Of a stretch of DNA of 21,063 nt, positions 14,186 to 21,063 are shown piece by piece. Origin of the DNA: an uncultured Clostridium sp. (lineage in GTDB: Bacteria > Bacillota > Clostridia > Lachnospirales > Lachnospiraceae). The notes below the pieces were generated by a model. The model was not told the origin of the DNA and ran no database searches. It was given only the letters and a program-made list of their open reading frames with translations. Position 1 is the first letter of the stretch. Each line of letters opens with the position of its first letter. The DNA is taken from positions 1-21,063 of the forward strand of contig CALHQJ010000070.1 of NCBI GenBank assembly GCA_938036545.1, read 5' to 3'. A program made the translations under genes and the position numbers.

Positions 14186-15493
14186 TTAATTTTTATATAA
14201 GTTTCTCTTATCAACAACACGAACCGCTTTTCCCTCGCTTCTGGCAATGCTCTTGGGGTTCACCAGACGAACTTTAACCGCAATGCCCAGCATGGATTTC
14301 AGGGCATTTACCAGCTCCTTCTCTCTGGAAGCTACTACGCCTACATTATCGGAGAACATCTCCGGCGTCATCTCTACCTGGACTTCAATGGTATCGCTAT
14401 TGTCAACCCGATCGACTACAATCTGGTAATTAGCCGGATAACCCTGGTTAATCAGCACAGTTTCAATTTGTGATGGGAATACATTGACGCCCTTAACAAT
14501 CAGCATATCGTCGCTGCGTCCTAACGGCTTGGTCATCTTTACATGGGTACGGCCGCAGGAGCATGGCTCATGGCTTAAAATACAAATATCCCTGGTACGG
14601 TACCGAATCAGCGGGAAGGCTTCTTTAGTAATGCAGGTAAATACCAGCTCTCCCTTTTCTCCGTCAGGAAGTACCTCTCCGGTTTTTGGATTTATTACTT
14701 CCGCAATAAAATGGTCTTCATTTACATGCATGCCGCTCTGGGCGCTGCACTCAAAGGATACTCCAGGTCCGGAAATCTCCGTCAGGCCATAAATGTCATA
14801 GGCCTTAATTCCAAGCTTCTTTTCAATATCGCGGCGCATTTCTTCCGTCCAGGCCTCTGCTCCGAAAATTCCGGCTTTCAGCTTGATCTTATTCTGCAGT
14901 CCCCGTTCGCAGATGCTTTCTGCCAGATATGCAGCATAAGACGGGGTACAGCACAAAATTGTTGACTCTAAATCGCACATAAACTGAATCTGGCGGTCCG
15001 TGTTTCCAGAAGACATTGGCAGAGTCAGGGAACCTATTTTATGAGAGCCGCCGTGAAGACCTGCACCTCCGGTAAACAGACCGTATCCATAGGATACGTG
15101 GACCACGTCCTCCCTGGTTCCTCCTGCAGCTGCAATGGCCCTGGCACAGCAGTCTTCCCAGAGGTCAATATCGTGCTGGGTGTAAAAAGCCACCACCCGT
15201 CTGCCTGTAGTTCCGCTGGTAGACTGAATCCGAACGCAGTCAGACAGCGGCTTTGCCAGCAATCCGTAGGGGTAGGCTTCCCGTAAATCGTCCTTGGTAA
15301 TAAAAGGAAGTTTATGTAAATCATCCACTGACTGAATATCTTCCGGTTTTACTCCCTTTTCATCCATCTTTTTTCTGTAGTATTCTACATGCTCGTAAAC
15401 ATGCTTTACCGTTTTTGCCAGACGCTCGCTTTGCCATGCCCTGATTTGGTCTCTTGGGGCACATTCGATCTCCGGCTGATAGTAGTGTTCCAT
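14186..15493 (-). CDS. paaK: phenylacetate-CoA ligase (PaaK-like, adenylate-forming)
   Basis: This 435-residue AMP-forming aryl-CoA ligase activates phenylacetate or a related aryl acid with ATP and CoA in the cytoplasm. STSGTTGRRV (91-100) is the P-loop of the adenylate-forming family. YGLTEISGPG is the A5-type motif, RYRTRDI the A7-type motif and GRSDDMLIVKGVNVFPSQIE the hinge and start of the C-terminal domain. CSCGRTH precedes it, as in anaerobic PaaK proteins. The ATG at 15493 is chosen for its AAAGGA site and family length; the frame is open to 15538. It forms an operon with the ACT gene. In anaerobes this pair often accompanies indolepyruvate:ferredoxin oxidoreductase genes, which are not in the window. 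Confidence 0.92.
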   Translation of the reverse strand: MEHYYQPEIECAPRDQIRAWQSERLAKTVKHVYEHVEYYRKKMDEKGVKPEDIQSVDDLHKLPFITKDDLREAYPYGLLAKPLSDCVRIQSTSGTTGRRVVAFYTQHDIDLWEDCCARAIAAAGGTREDVVHVSYGYGLFTGGAGLHGGSHKIGSLTLPMSSGNTDRQIQFMCDLESTILCCTPSYAAYLAESICERGLQNKIKLKAGIFGAEAWTEEMRRDIEKKLGIKAYDIYGLTEISGPGVSFECSAQSGMHVNEDHFIAEVINPKTGEVLPDGEKGELVFTCITKEAFPLIRYRTRDICILSHEPCSCGRTHVKMTKPLGRSDDMLIVKGVNVFPSQIETVLINQGYPANYQIVVDRVDNSDTIEVQVEMTPEMFSDNVGVVASREKELVNALKSMLGIAVKVRLVNPKSIARSEGKAVRVVDKRNLYKN

Positions 15494-15554
15494 GGCTGCC
15501 AGTCCTTTCCTTTTCAATCTGGTAAACTTGAAAATCATCTTTGTATTTAGGGCT

Positions 15555-15584
15555 ATTATACCATAAATTCTACCAATCCGTAAA
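15555..15584 (-). promoter_or_regulatory. promoter of the paaK-ACT operon
   Basis: On the minus strand TATAAT (15560-15555) is preceded by TGG, an extended -10. TTTACG (15584-15579) stands 18 bases upstream as a weak -35. It lies in the 90-base gap before the decayed DUF4037 gene. Confidence 0.65.
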
Positions 15585-15630
15585 CGGTTAATTAGTATTT
15601 TCTTGCATTTTTATGAATAATTATGCTTTT

Positions 15631-16117
15631 TTATTCATCCATTAAATGAAGGTTCCGGATTTGTCCATTCTGAATATGTTCCATAATCTCTATGGCATGG
15701 GGTTCTAAATAATCCCAGCTTCCGCATGACAGTCCCTGACTTTTTATCTCTTTAATTATCTCCTGGCAGACTCCTTCAATTGCTGCGCTGCGGTCCTTCT
15801 GGCCCATTATATTCCCGTCCGTTTCCCTCCGTCCTGTTATCAGCTCTTCTAAAGGAACGGACAGATAGCTCAGACGGGGCAGATCTTTTAAGCCCCGAAG
15901 CATCCACTTGTAATAGGGCGTATAACGGTGGTTCAGCAGATATATGGCAGAAGCTGCATTTTTTACAAATTCTGCCAGAGCCATATCCAAAGCACTCGGA
16001 ACCAGGCCCTGCCAGTCCTACGGCAATCCTGCCTTCGTATTCCGGAAACTGCTCTGCAATCATTGGCTTTCCATAGACTTCATAGTACCTTTTTGCCAGT
16101 TCCAGCCCTTTCATCAC
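15631..16117 (-). pseudogene. DUF4037-family gene broken by an internal deletion and frameshift
   Basis: Two overlapping frames carry the two ends of one protein. The 5' frame from ATG 16117 begins MMKGLELAKRYYEVYGKPMI and reads in-register to GPGSECFGYG near 15987. After that it loses homology and drifts to a stop at 15776. The other frame then carries ALAEFVKNAASAIYLLNHRY through to the stop at 15631. In intact DUF4037 proteins, as remembered, the GSECFGY motif is followed by an acidic catalytic-looking block and roughly 150-200 residues before the FVK-x-A segment. Here the two join within about three codons. The sequence at the join is TTTGGATATGGCTCTGGC. The ATGA at 16117-16114 overlaps the TPR gene's stop, showing the old operon order. 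No active product is expected. Confidence 0.75.
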
Positions 16118-16659
16118 CTGCTGTAAATCTCATCTGCCCTGGTCTCCAGTTCTTTTTTCCGGCGAAACTGCCCAAAGTATCCAAAGGTTCCGGCACACTT
16201 GCTGCATGTAAAGGCATAATATCCGTCCCTTTTAGCCTGGGGATCATCCAGATACTCCATAGCCTTGTCTAAGCAGTCCCAGATTCTCTCATCCCAGTCA
16301 TCAGGGGCTGCATCGTCTCCCTCCAGATCCGAACGGTGTCCCCAGACGTCATACATGCATGCCAGATTCACATAAGTAACCGCCATCTCCATAGAACCGC
16401 CCGGCAGCTTTTTCATAATGGACATGGCTTTTTCATAATAGTTTCCTGCATGAGCATATTCTCCCATGTCCACATAAGCCAGGGCCATGTTGTTGGACAG
16501 ACCGGCAAACCGGTAGTCCATAGGATCCAGAGATCCGCTGTACGCCCGCCATGCCTTTTCATACAGAGGAAGGGCTTTTTGCGGCTGGCCAAAGGCTTTC
16601 AACGTAGTTGCCGCGTTAATCCAGGTCGTTCCGGATGTAACGCTGTTTTTTAAGTCCAT
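16114..16659 (-). CDS. tetratricopeptide-repeat protein, probably N-terminally truncated
   Basis: The 181 residues contain at least three TPR-like helical pairs. Examples are WINAATTLKAFGQPQKALPL, LSNNMALAYVDMGEYAHAGN and VTYVNLACMYDVWG followed by LDKAMEYL. Such proteins make protein-protein scaffolds. TPR genes of this kind precede DUF4037 genes with an ATGA overlap, as here. From memory the usual partner is longer, with further repeats before the segment KNSVTSGTTW. In this copy an in-frame TAG stands three codons before the ATG, leaving no room for them. A better RBS (GAGGG) serves an ATG at 16674 in a different frame that stops after about 19 codons. This looks like the old start, cut off from the gene by a deletion. 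It is probably a decaying gene. Confidence 0.6.
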   Translation of the reverse strand: MDLKNSVTSGTTWINAATTLKAFGQPQKALPLYEKAWRAYSGSLDPMDYRFAGLSNNMALAYVDMGEYAHAGNYYEKAMSIMKKLPGGSMEMAVTYVNLACMYDVWGHRSDLEGDDAAPDDWDERIWDCLDKAMEYLDDPQAKRDGYYAFTCSKCAGTFGYFGQFRRKKELETRADEIYSR

Positions 16660-16692
16660 CTTCTCTTTCTAACATCTTTTTCCCTCTTCTTT

Positions 16693-17670
16693 CTATCTTC
16701 CGGTCATAGCGGCGTCTAAGATTTTCATTACCCGCAAGCTTCTGGTCAGGCTTTTATCTGCTTCTTCCCTGCTTCTGGTTGTCAGGATTCTGGCAAATTC
16801 TCCAAATTCTCTCATCAGGAAGTTTGGATTTGTATCCGTCTTTTCCCACAAAATCTCTGGTTTTTCTTTTCCTCTGCAGTGAAGCAGCACCTTTTCTGCT
16901 GTAGGAAAATTTTCCACTTCCAGCCAGCCTTCTTCTCCCTGAATCACGGCTCTTCGTTCTCCATCAGAATCTTTTGCACAAACGCAGACCGCAAGGCTTT
17001 CCGGATAATGAATAGTCAGTACTCCCGACGTATCCACTCCATTGAACCCGTGATTTGCCTTGTAAGAAATCTCCTGAATTTTCTCTTCTCCCATTACGGC
17101 ATCTACAAAATGAACGCAGTATACACCTAAATCGAACAAAGCGCCTCCTGCCAGACCTGGATTAAATACCGGAAGCACCGCCCCCTTCCGATATTCTTCA
17201 TATCTGCTGGAAAATTGGGAAAAACTGCACTGAATCATCCGGATTTTTCCGATTTTTTCCAATCCATAGTGGATCTTTTCTATCCAGTCACTGTACCGGA
17301 TATAGATAGCTTCCAAAAGGATTGCTCCGGTCTTTCTTGACAGCTGGGCCAGCTCCTGAGCTTCCTTCCAGGTAACGGTAAAAGGCTTTTCCAAAATCAC
17401 ATGCTTTCCTGCCAAAAGGGCCTGTTTTGCATAGTTAAAATGTTCGCTATTGACAATTCCGATATAAACCGCCTCAATGGGAGCTGTTTGTAAAAATTCC
17501 TGGTAATCGGTATACAGTTCAGGAATTTGAAACTTTTTTGCATAATTTGCTGTTTTCTCTCTGCTTCCTGGCCTGCATACAATAGCAGTACAGTGAAAAT
17601 CCGGCTGGCTGACAATGGCCTCTCCTGCCAAATCAATAATTCTGCCATTGCCTGCAATTCCTATATTCAA
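16693..17670 (-). CDS. Gfo/Idh/MocA-family oxidoreductase
   Basis: This 325-residue NAD(P)-dependent dehydrogenase acts on a sugar, inositol or related polyol. The N-terminal Rossmann fold starts NIGIAGNGRI, with AVYIGIVNSEHFNYAKQALL (68-87). The family hallmark EKPF (94-97) carries the catalytic Lys95. The C-terminal half contains GGALFDLGVYCVHFVDAVMG, the usual substrate-domain block. The start is odd: the first codon that fits is TTG at 17670, 11-12 bases from AGGAGG. An ATG directly after the AGGAGGT is out of frame and too close, and an in-frame CTG lies at 17676. It has its own promoter, and the TPR remnant follows 33 bases later. The substrate is unknown. Confidence 0.88.
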   Translation of the reverse strand: MNIGIAGNGRIIDLAGEAIVSQPDFHCTAIVCRPGSREKTANYAKKFQIPELYTDYQEFLQTAPIEAVYIGIVNSEHFNYAKQALLAGKHVILEKPFTVTWKEAQELAQLSRKTGAILLEAIYIRYSDWIEKIHYGLEKIGKIRMIQCSFSQFSSRYEEYRKGAVLPVFNPGLAGGALFDLGVYCVHFVDAVMGEEKIQEISYKANHGFNGVDTSGVLTIHYPESLAVCVCAKDSDGERRAVIQGEEGWLEVENFPTAEKVLLHCRGKEKPEILWEKTDTNPNFLMREFGEFARILTTRSREEADKSLTRSLRVMKILDAAMTGR

Positions 17671-17705
17671 AATCAGTCATACCTCCTGTTTTTTATTTCA
17701 GCTCT

Positions 17706-17734
17706 ATTATATTCGATTTTGCTTTTTCCCACAA
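17706..17734 (-). promoter_or_regulatory. promoter of the Gfo/Idh/MocA gene
   Basis: On the minus strand TTGTGG (17734-17729) and a perfect TATAAT (17711-17706) are 17 bases apart. The -35 begins inside the T-rich tail of the preceding terminator. Confidence 0.6.
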
Positions 17735-17770
17735 GAAAAGGCCATCACATTTTTCCATGTGACGGCCTCT
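17735..17770 (-). terminator. intrinsic terminator of the small ORF transcript
   Basis: On the minus strand GGCCGTCACAT (17767-17757) pairs with ATGTGATGGCC (17750-17740), 11 pairs with one G-T, then TTTTCTTG. It lies about 35 bases after the stop of the 45-residue ORF. Confidence 0.88.
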
Positions 17771-17802
17771 AAACCATAACTGTTGATACAATTGAACTGT
17801 CT

Positions 17803-17940
17803 CTAGGCTGTTCTGATGCCTTCCTGAAGCATACGCTGAACCTCTCGTTTCAGCTGTCTCTCCAAGTTCCACTCTGTTAAACGATAGCTGCCTATGGTAT
17901 ACAGTAAATGATAACATCCTTTTTTAATCTGATTCATCAT
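17803..17940 (-). CDS. small hypothetical protein, 45 residues
   Basis: A short open frame starts MMNQIKKGCYHLLYTIGSYR and ends in a basic, heptad-like stretch (LERQLKREVQRMLQEG). A GAGGTG site stands seven bases before the ATG at 17940; an upstream in-frame ATG at 17946 is too close to it. An extended -10-like TGCTACACT lies at 17998-17990, and a good terminator follows the stop. RBS, frame and terminator together suggest a real small gene. There is no signal peptide and no clear membrane span, and the net charge is positive. No family was recognised. A small RNA with a chance ORF is the alternative. Confidence 0.5.
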   Translation of the reverse strand: MMNQIKKGCYHLLYTIGSYRLTEWNLERQLKREVQRMLQEGIRTA

Positions 17941-18102
17941 ATGCATTCACCTCTAATCTATACTTGTACTTGTTTTTATTTACAAACATAGTGTAGCATA
18001 TTTTCTTTGTTTATATATTAAAAATTTCTAAAGGTTTGCTTGCAATTTTCGTATAGATCTTAACAAATTTTTATGATAAACTGGAAATCAGGAGGATTTT
18101 TT

Positions 18103-18471
18103 ATGGAACATTACACATTACCCCATGAGCATGGACAATCCATGGATCAGATTTTAGATACCATGCCTGGCCTGGGCGATTTTCAGGCCACTGCCGATAT
18201 GTTTAAGCAGTTAAGCGATCCCACCCGGATCCGCATCTTCTGGATTTTATGCCACTGTGAAGAATGCGTAATTAATATTTCCGCCATGATGGAAATGAGC
18301 AGCCCGGCTGTTGCCCATCACCTCAGGCTGCTGCGGGCCAGCGGCCTGATTGAGTCCAGACGGGAGGGAAAGGAAACCTATTACCGCGCCAGTTCCGGCC
18401 GCCAGGCCCAGACCCTTCACAGAATGATTGAAGAGATGATGGACATTTCCTGTATTAAAAAAGAGTTATAG
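18103..18471 (+). CDS. ArsR/SmtB-family metal-type transcriptional regulator
   Basis: This 122-residue winged-helix repressor contains DMFKQLSDPTRIRIFWIL (32-49), which is the ArsR core. SSPAVAHHLRLLRASGLIES (66-85) is the recognition helix and REGKETYYRA (87-96) the wing. Possible metal ligands are the Cys cluster CHCEEC (50-55), at the place of the ArsR metal-site helix, and the His-bearing N-terminus LPHEHG (6-11). The ATG at 18103 is chosen over the frame's 18073 because AGGAGG lies seven bases upstream. It converges on feoB, with six bases of overlap, and no terminator is seen between them. A role in metal homeostasis is likely; the metal and targets are not known. Confidence 0.88.
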   Translation: MEHYTLPHEHGQSMDQILDTMPGLGDFQATADMFKQLSDPTRIRIFWILCHCEECVINISAMMEMSSPAVAHHLRLLRASGLIESRREGKETYYRASSGRQAQTLHRMIEEMMDISCIKKEL

Positions 18472-20799
18472 AACCAGTAACCCCAAATGGTATACCGCAA
18501 AGGCGCAAATCCATGCAATGACGCACTGGCCCAATGCCATAATCACCGCCCATTTTGTCCCCAGCTCCCGTTTTACAGAAGCAATTGCCGCTACGCAGGG
18601 CGTGTATAAGAGGCAGAATACCAGCAGGGACGCTGCGCCCACTGTGGTTAAACCGGCCTGCAGGGCCTCAGTGCTTCCGAATAATACGGTAAGGGAGGAT
18701 ACGACGCTTTCCTTTGCCATAAATCCAGAAATCAACGCTGTAACAATTCTCCAATCTCCAAATCCAACCGGAATAAAAATCGGAGCCAGCGCTCCAGCTG
18801 CCAACGCCAGAATACTGTTTTGAGAATCCTCTACCAGATTCAGGCTCATATCAAAATTCTGCAAAAACCAGATCAAAATCGTTGCAAGGAAGATAACGGT
18901 AAAGGCTCTCTGCAAAAAGTCCTTTGCCTTATCCCACAAAAGATGGAATACATTTTTTGCCCCCGGCATACGGTAATTGGGAAGTTCCATAACAAAGGGA
19001 ACTGCTCCCCCTTTAAAGGTAGTCTTTTTGAAAATCAAAGCCATCAAAATTCCCATAACAATTCCAAACACATACAGGCTAATCATTACCAGAGCGCCAT
19101 GCTTTGGAAAGAAAGCTGCCGTAAAGAAGGCATAAATCGGAAGCTTTGCCGTACAGCTCATAAACGGTGTCAGCAGAATGGTCATCTTTCTATCCCGTTC
19201 CGAAGGCAAAGTCCGGCTGGCCATAACTCCTGGTACTGTACATCCAAAACCAATCAGCATAGGAACAATGCTTCTTCCAGAAAGCCCTAATTTTCTAAGA
19301 AGCTTGTCCATAATAAAGGCAACCCTGGCCATGTAACCGCTGTCCTCTAATAGAGACAGGAAGAAAAACAGGGTTACAATAATAGGAAGGAAGCTTAATA
19401 CGCCGCCTACGCCATTGAAGATACCGTCGATTATCAGGGAATGAAGGACTCCGTTTATGTTGGCTGCTGCCATGGCTGCGTCTGCCGCCTCAGTCAGAGC
19501 CGTGATGCCGGATTCCAGCAGCCCCTGCAAAAATGCGCCGATAACATTGAATGTCAGCCAGAATACCACTCCCATAATGCCGATAAACGCTGGGATACCA
19601 GTATATTTTCCTGTCAGGAACTGGTCAATCCTTCTGCTCCGAATCCGTTCCTTGCTTTCTTTTGGTTTAATTACCGTACCGCTGCACACGTCCTCAATAT
19701 AATCAAACCGCATCTGGGCCACTGCAGCAGCACGGTCCATGCCGGTTTCTTCTTCTGTCTGCTTTGCAATGTCTTCCAAAAGCCTCTGTTCATTTTCTGT
19801 CAGATTCAGCTTTTCCAGAATCTGCTGGTCGCCTTCCATAATCTTGCTGGCTGCAAACCGTACCGGAATTTCTGCACTTTCTGCATGATCCTGAATCAAA
19901 TGCATAACAGCATGAATTCCTCTGTGGATTCCCTCTGCGCTTTTACAAAAGTCTGTTTCCAATGGACATTCCTGATATTTGGCTACATGGATGGCATGAC
20001 GGACCAGCTCCTCAATTCCCTCTCCTTTGGCCGCTGAAATGGGAATGACCGGAACTCCAAGGGCTTCCTCCATTTCATTTACCAGCACAGAGCCGTCATT
20101 TTCCCGCAGTTCATCCATCATATTCAAGGCAACTACCATAGGAAATCCCAGTTCCAACAGCTGCATGGTCAGATAAAGATTTCGTTCAATATTCGTAGCG
20201 TCTACAATATTAATAATTCCTTTGGGCTTTTCCCGTATCACAAACTCTCTGGTTACAATCTCTTCGCTGCTGTAAGGGGACATAGAATAAATTCCGGGAA
20301 GATCTGTAAGCAATGTATTATCATAGCCTCTGATTACGCCATCCTTGCGGTCCACCGTTACACCCGGGAAATTACCTACATGCTGCTTCGAACCGGTCAA
20401 CTGATTAAACAACGTTGTTTTGCCACAATTCTGATTCCCCACAAGCGCAAATGTAAGCGTTACATCATCCGGAAGCGGATTTTCTTCCTTCCGGTCGTGG
20501 AATTTGCCACCTTCACCGTAGCCGGGATGGTGCTTCTCTATCCTCAATCCGGTACGTTCTCTTTTCTTCGGCTTATGCGCCTCACTGATTTGAATATTTT
20601 CAGCATCTGCCAGACGAATAGACAACTCGTATCCGTGAATTCGAAGTTCCACAGGGTCTCCCATCGGCGCATACTTTACAACCGTTACCTCCGTTCCTTG
20701 AATCAATCCCATATCAAGAAAGTGCTGTCGAAGTGCTCCTTCGCCTCCTACAGACAATATGGTTGCAGTATCGCCAATCTGCAATTCACTTAGTTTCAT
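18466..20799 (-). CDS. feoB: ferrous iron transporter, FeoA-FeoB fusion
   Basis: This 777-residue membrane GTPase imports Fe2+. Residues 1-73 are a FeoA (SH3-like) domain, MKLSELQIGD to NIQIS. A charged linker with HHPGYGEGGKFHD (about 74-112) joins it to FeoB. The G domain shows G1 GNQNCGKT (121-128), G2 GVTVD (146-150), G3 DLPG (166-169), NMMD for G4 and ISA for G5. The membrane part carries the conserved GFGCTVPGVMASRTL and LLYTPCVAAIASVKRELG motifs with the Cys residues of the pore region. The ATG at 20799 follows GGAGTG and starts FeoA directly; an in-frame ATG at 20817 is less likely. It is transcribed alone from a promoter with a Fur-box-like site. Fusions of FeoA to FeoB are known in anaerobes. 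Confidence 0.96.
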   Translation of the reverse strand: MKLSELQIGDTATILSVGGEGALRQHFLDMGLIQGTEVTVVKYAPMGDPVELRIHGYELSIRLADAENIQISEAHKPKKRERTGLRIEKHHPGYGEGGKFHDRKEENPLPDDVTLTFALVGNQNCGKTTLFNQLTGSKQHVGNFPGVTVDRKDGVIRGYDNTLLTDLPGIYSMSPYSSEEIVTREFVIREKPKGIINIVDATNIERNLYLTMQLLELGFPMVVALNMMDELRENDGSVLVNEMEEALGVPVIPISAAKGEGIEELVRHAIHVAKYQECPLETDFCKSAEGIHRGIHAVMHLIQDHAESAEIPVRFAASKIMEGDQQILEKLNLTENEQRLLEDIAKQTEEETGMDRAAAVAQMRFDYIEDVCSGTVIKPKESKERIRSRRIDQFLTGKYTGIPAFIGIMGVVFWLTFNVIGAFLQGLLESGITALTEAADAAMAAANINGVLHSLIIDGIFNGVGGVLSFLPIIVTLFFFLSLLEDSGYMARVAFIMDKLLRKLGLSGRSIVPMLIGFGCTVPGVMASRTLPSERDRKMTILLTPFMSCTAKLPIYAFFTAAFFPKHGALVMISLYVFGIVMGILMALIFKKTTFKGGAVPFVMELPNYRMPGAKNVFHLLWDKAKDFLQRAFTVIFLATILIWFLQNFDMSLNLVEDSQNSILALAAGALAPIFIPVGFGDWRIVTALISGFMAKESVVSSLTVLFGSTEALQAGLTTVGAASLLVFCLLYTPCVAAIASVKRELGTKWAVIMALGQCVIAWICAFAVYHLGLLVL

Positions 20800-20836
20800 A
20801 TCTATTTCACTCCTCATATTTATCTACGTTTTATTT

Positions 20837-20851
20837 TGATAACATTTCTCA
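20837..20851. promoter_or_regulatory. candidate Fur box at the feo promoter
   Basis: TGATAACATTTCTCA matches the Fur 7-1-7 consensus (TGATAAT-N-ATTATCA) at 11 of 14 positions. It lies between the predicted transcription start and the RBS, about +7 to +21, where a bound repressor would block transcription under iron-replete conditions. Confidence 0.6.
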
Positions 20852-20864
20852 TTTAATCTTTCTT

Positions 20865-20893
20865 ATTTTATCACTCTTCTCCTTATTTGTCCA
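20865..20893 (-). promoter_or_regulatory. promoter of the feoAB fusion gene
   Basis: On the minus strand TGGACA (20893-20888) and TAAAAT (20870-20865) are separated by 17 bases, with TGA just before the -10. Confidence 0.65.
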
Positions 20894-20925
20894 GTTGAAA
20901 TTCCATTCAAAGGAACGCGCAACAG

Positions 20926-20954
20926 GAAAAGAGGACGAGTTTTTTAACCCGTCC
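20926..20954 (-). terminator. intrinsic terminator of the gene entering from the right
   Basis: On the minus strand GGACGGGTT (20954-20946) pairs with AACTCGTCC (20941-20933), nine pairs with one G-T, followed by TCTTTTCC. It ends the partial gene that stops at 20971. Confidence 0.85.
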
Positions 20955-20970
20955 CCTAGTTTATTTACAT

Positions 20971-21063
20971 TTATTCCACAAGAAAACCTTTTTCTTTTAA
21001 CGTCTCTTCAATCAGATCCAATGTCTTCTCGCTATCCGCACTTACTTTATGGTAGTGATAATC
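20971..21063 (-). CDS. unidentified protein, C-terminal 30 residues only
   Basis: The frame enters from the right edge and reads DYHYHKVSADSEKTLDLIEE, continues TLKEKGFLVE and stops at TAA 20973-20971. A terminator follows directly, so this is the true 3' end of a gene. The fragment is mostly an amphipathic helix after a His-rich start. It is too short for a family call. It lies just upstream of feoB on the same strand, but the feo promoter and this terminator separate the two transcripts. Confidence 0.65.
   Translation of the reverse strand, partial: DYHYHKVSADSEKTLDLIEETLKEKGFLVE

Noticed and set aside
15780..16272. Plus-strand open frames over the DUF4037 remnant
   Set aside because: These are antisense shadows; the minus-strand frames carry the family segments.
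17693..17917. 74-codon minus-strand open frame
   Set aside because: It reads through the terminator at 17740-17767 in a different frame from the better supported 45-codon ORF.
19441..20037. 198-codon plus-strand open frame inside feoB
   Set aside because: It is a shadow of the strongly supported FeoB coding frame, with no RBS and no recognisable domain.
1..21063. Defence system, prophage, integrative element or CRISPR array
   Set aside because: No integrase, transposase, cas, nuclease or phage structural gene and no regularly spaced repeats were found. The tRNA pair has no adjacent integrase or duplicated tRNA 3' end that I could see.

Overview
The window looks like chromosomal DNA of an anaerobic, low-to-moderate GC member of the Bacillota, most likely a gut Clostridia of the Lachnospiraceae type. 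Reasons: very strong AGGAGG-type ribosome binding sites, sigma-A promoters with 17-base spacers, tRNA genes without an encoded CCA, a fused FeoA-FeoB transporter, an L-box (lysine) riboswitch, and a sulfatase that needs post-translational maturation. No phage, transposase, integrase or CRISPR array was seen. The taxonomic call is inference.

Left part (1-5.7 kb). A minus-strand housekeeping operon runs lipid kinase -> ispF -> cysS (cysS leaves the window). Its neighbours are a plus-strand tRNA-Val/tRNA-Met pair with its own promoter and terminator, and a plus-strand PAP2 membrane phosphatase. A minus-strand pair follows, CPBP intramembrane protease -> family 2 glycosyltransferase, facing the PAP2 gene across a bidirectional terminator.

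Centre (5.7-13.7 kb). A five-gene minus-strand operon, tctC-tctB-tctA-sulfatase-gntR, is the most distinctive catabolic module. A tripartite tricarboxylate-type (TTT) transporter is followed by a sulfatase without signal peptide and by a GntR regulator with a sugar-binding-protein-like sensor. The simplest reading is import of a small sulfated anion, desulfation in the cytoplasm, and control by a ligand-sensing repressor at an inverted repeat just downstream of the promoter. Divergent from it, an NhaC-family transporter is preceded by a complete lysine riboswitch with a terminator/antiterminator switch. It is therefore better read as a lysine transporter than as a sodium/proton antiporter, and its start is at 12013.

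Right part (13.7-21 kb). A PaaK-like aryl-CoA ligase is paired with a tandem ACT protein. Next come a decaying TPR/DUF4037 gene pair with an internal deletion and frameshift, and a Gfo/Idh/MocA oxidoreductase. A 45-residue small ORF has its own RBS and terminator. An ArsR-type regulator converges on the FeoA-FeoB iron transporter, with six bases of stop-codon overlap. The feo promoter carries a good match to a Fur box. The window ends in the C-terminal 30 codons of an unidentified minus-strand gene.
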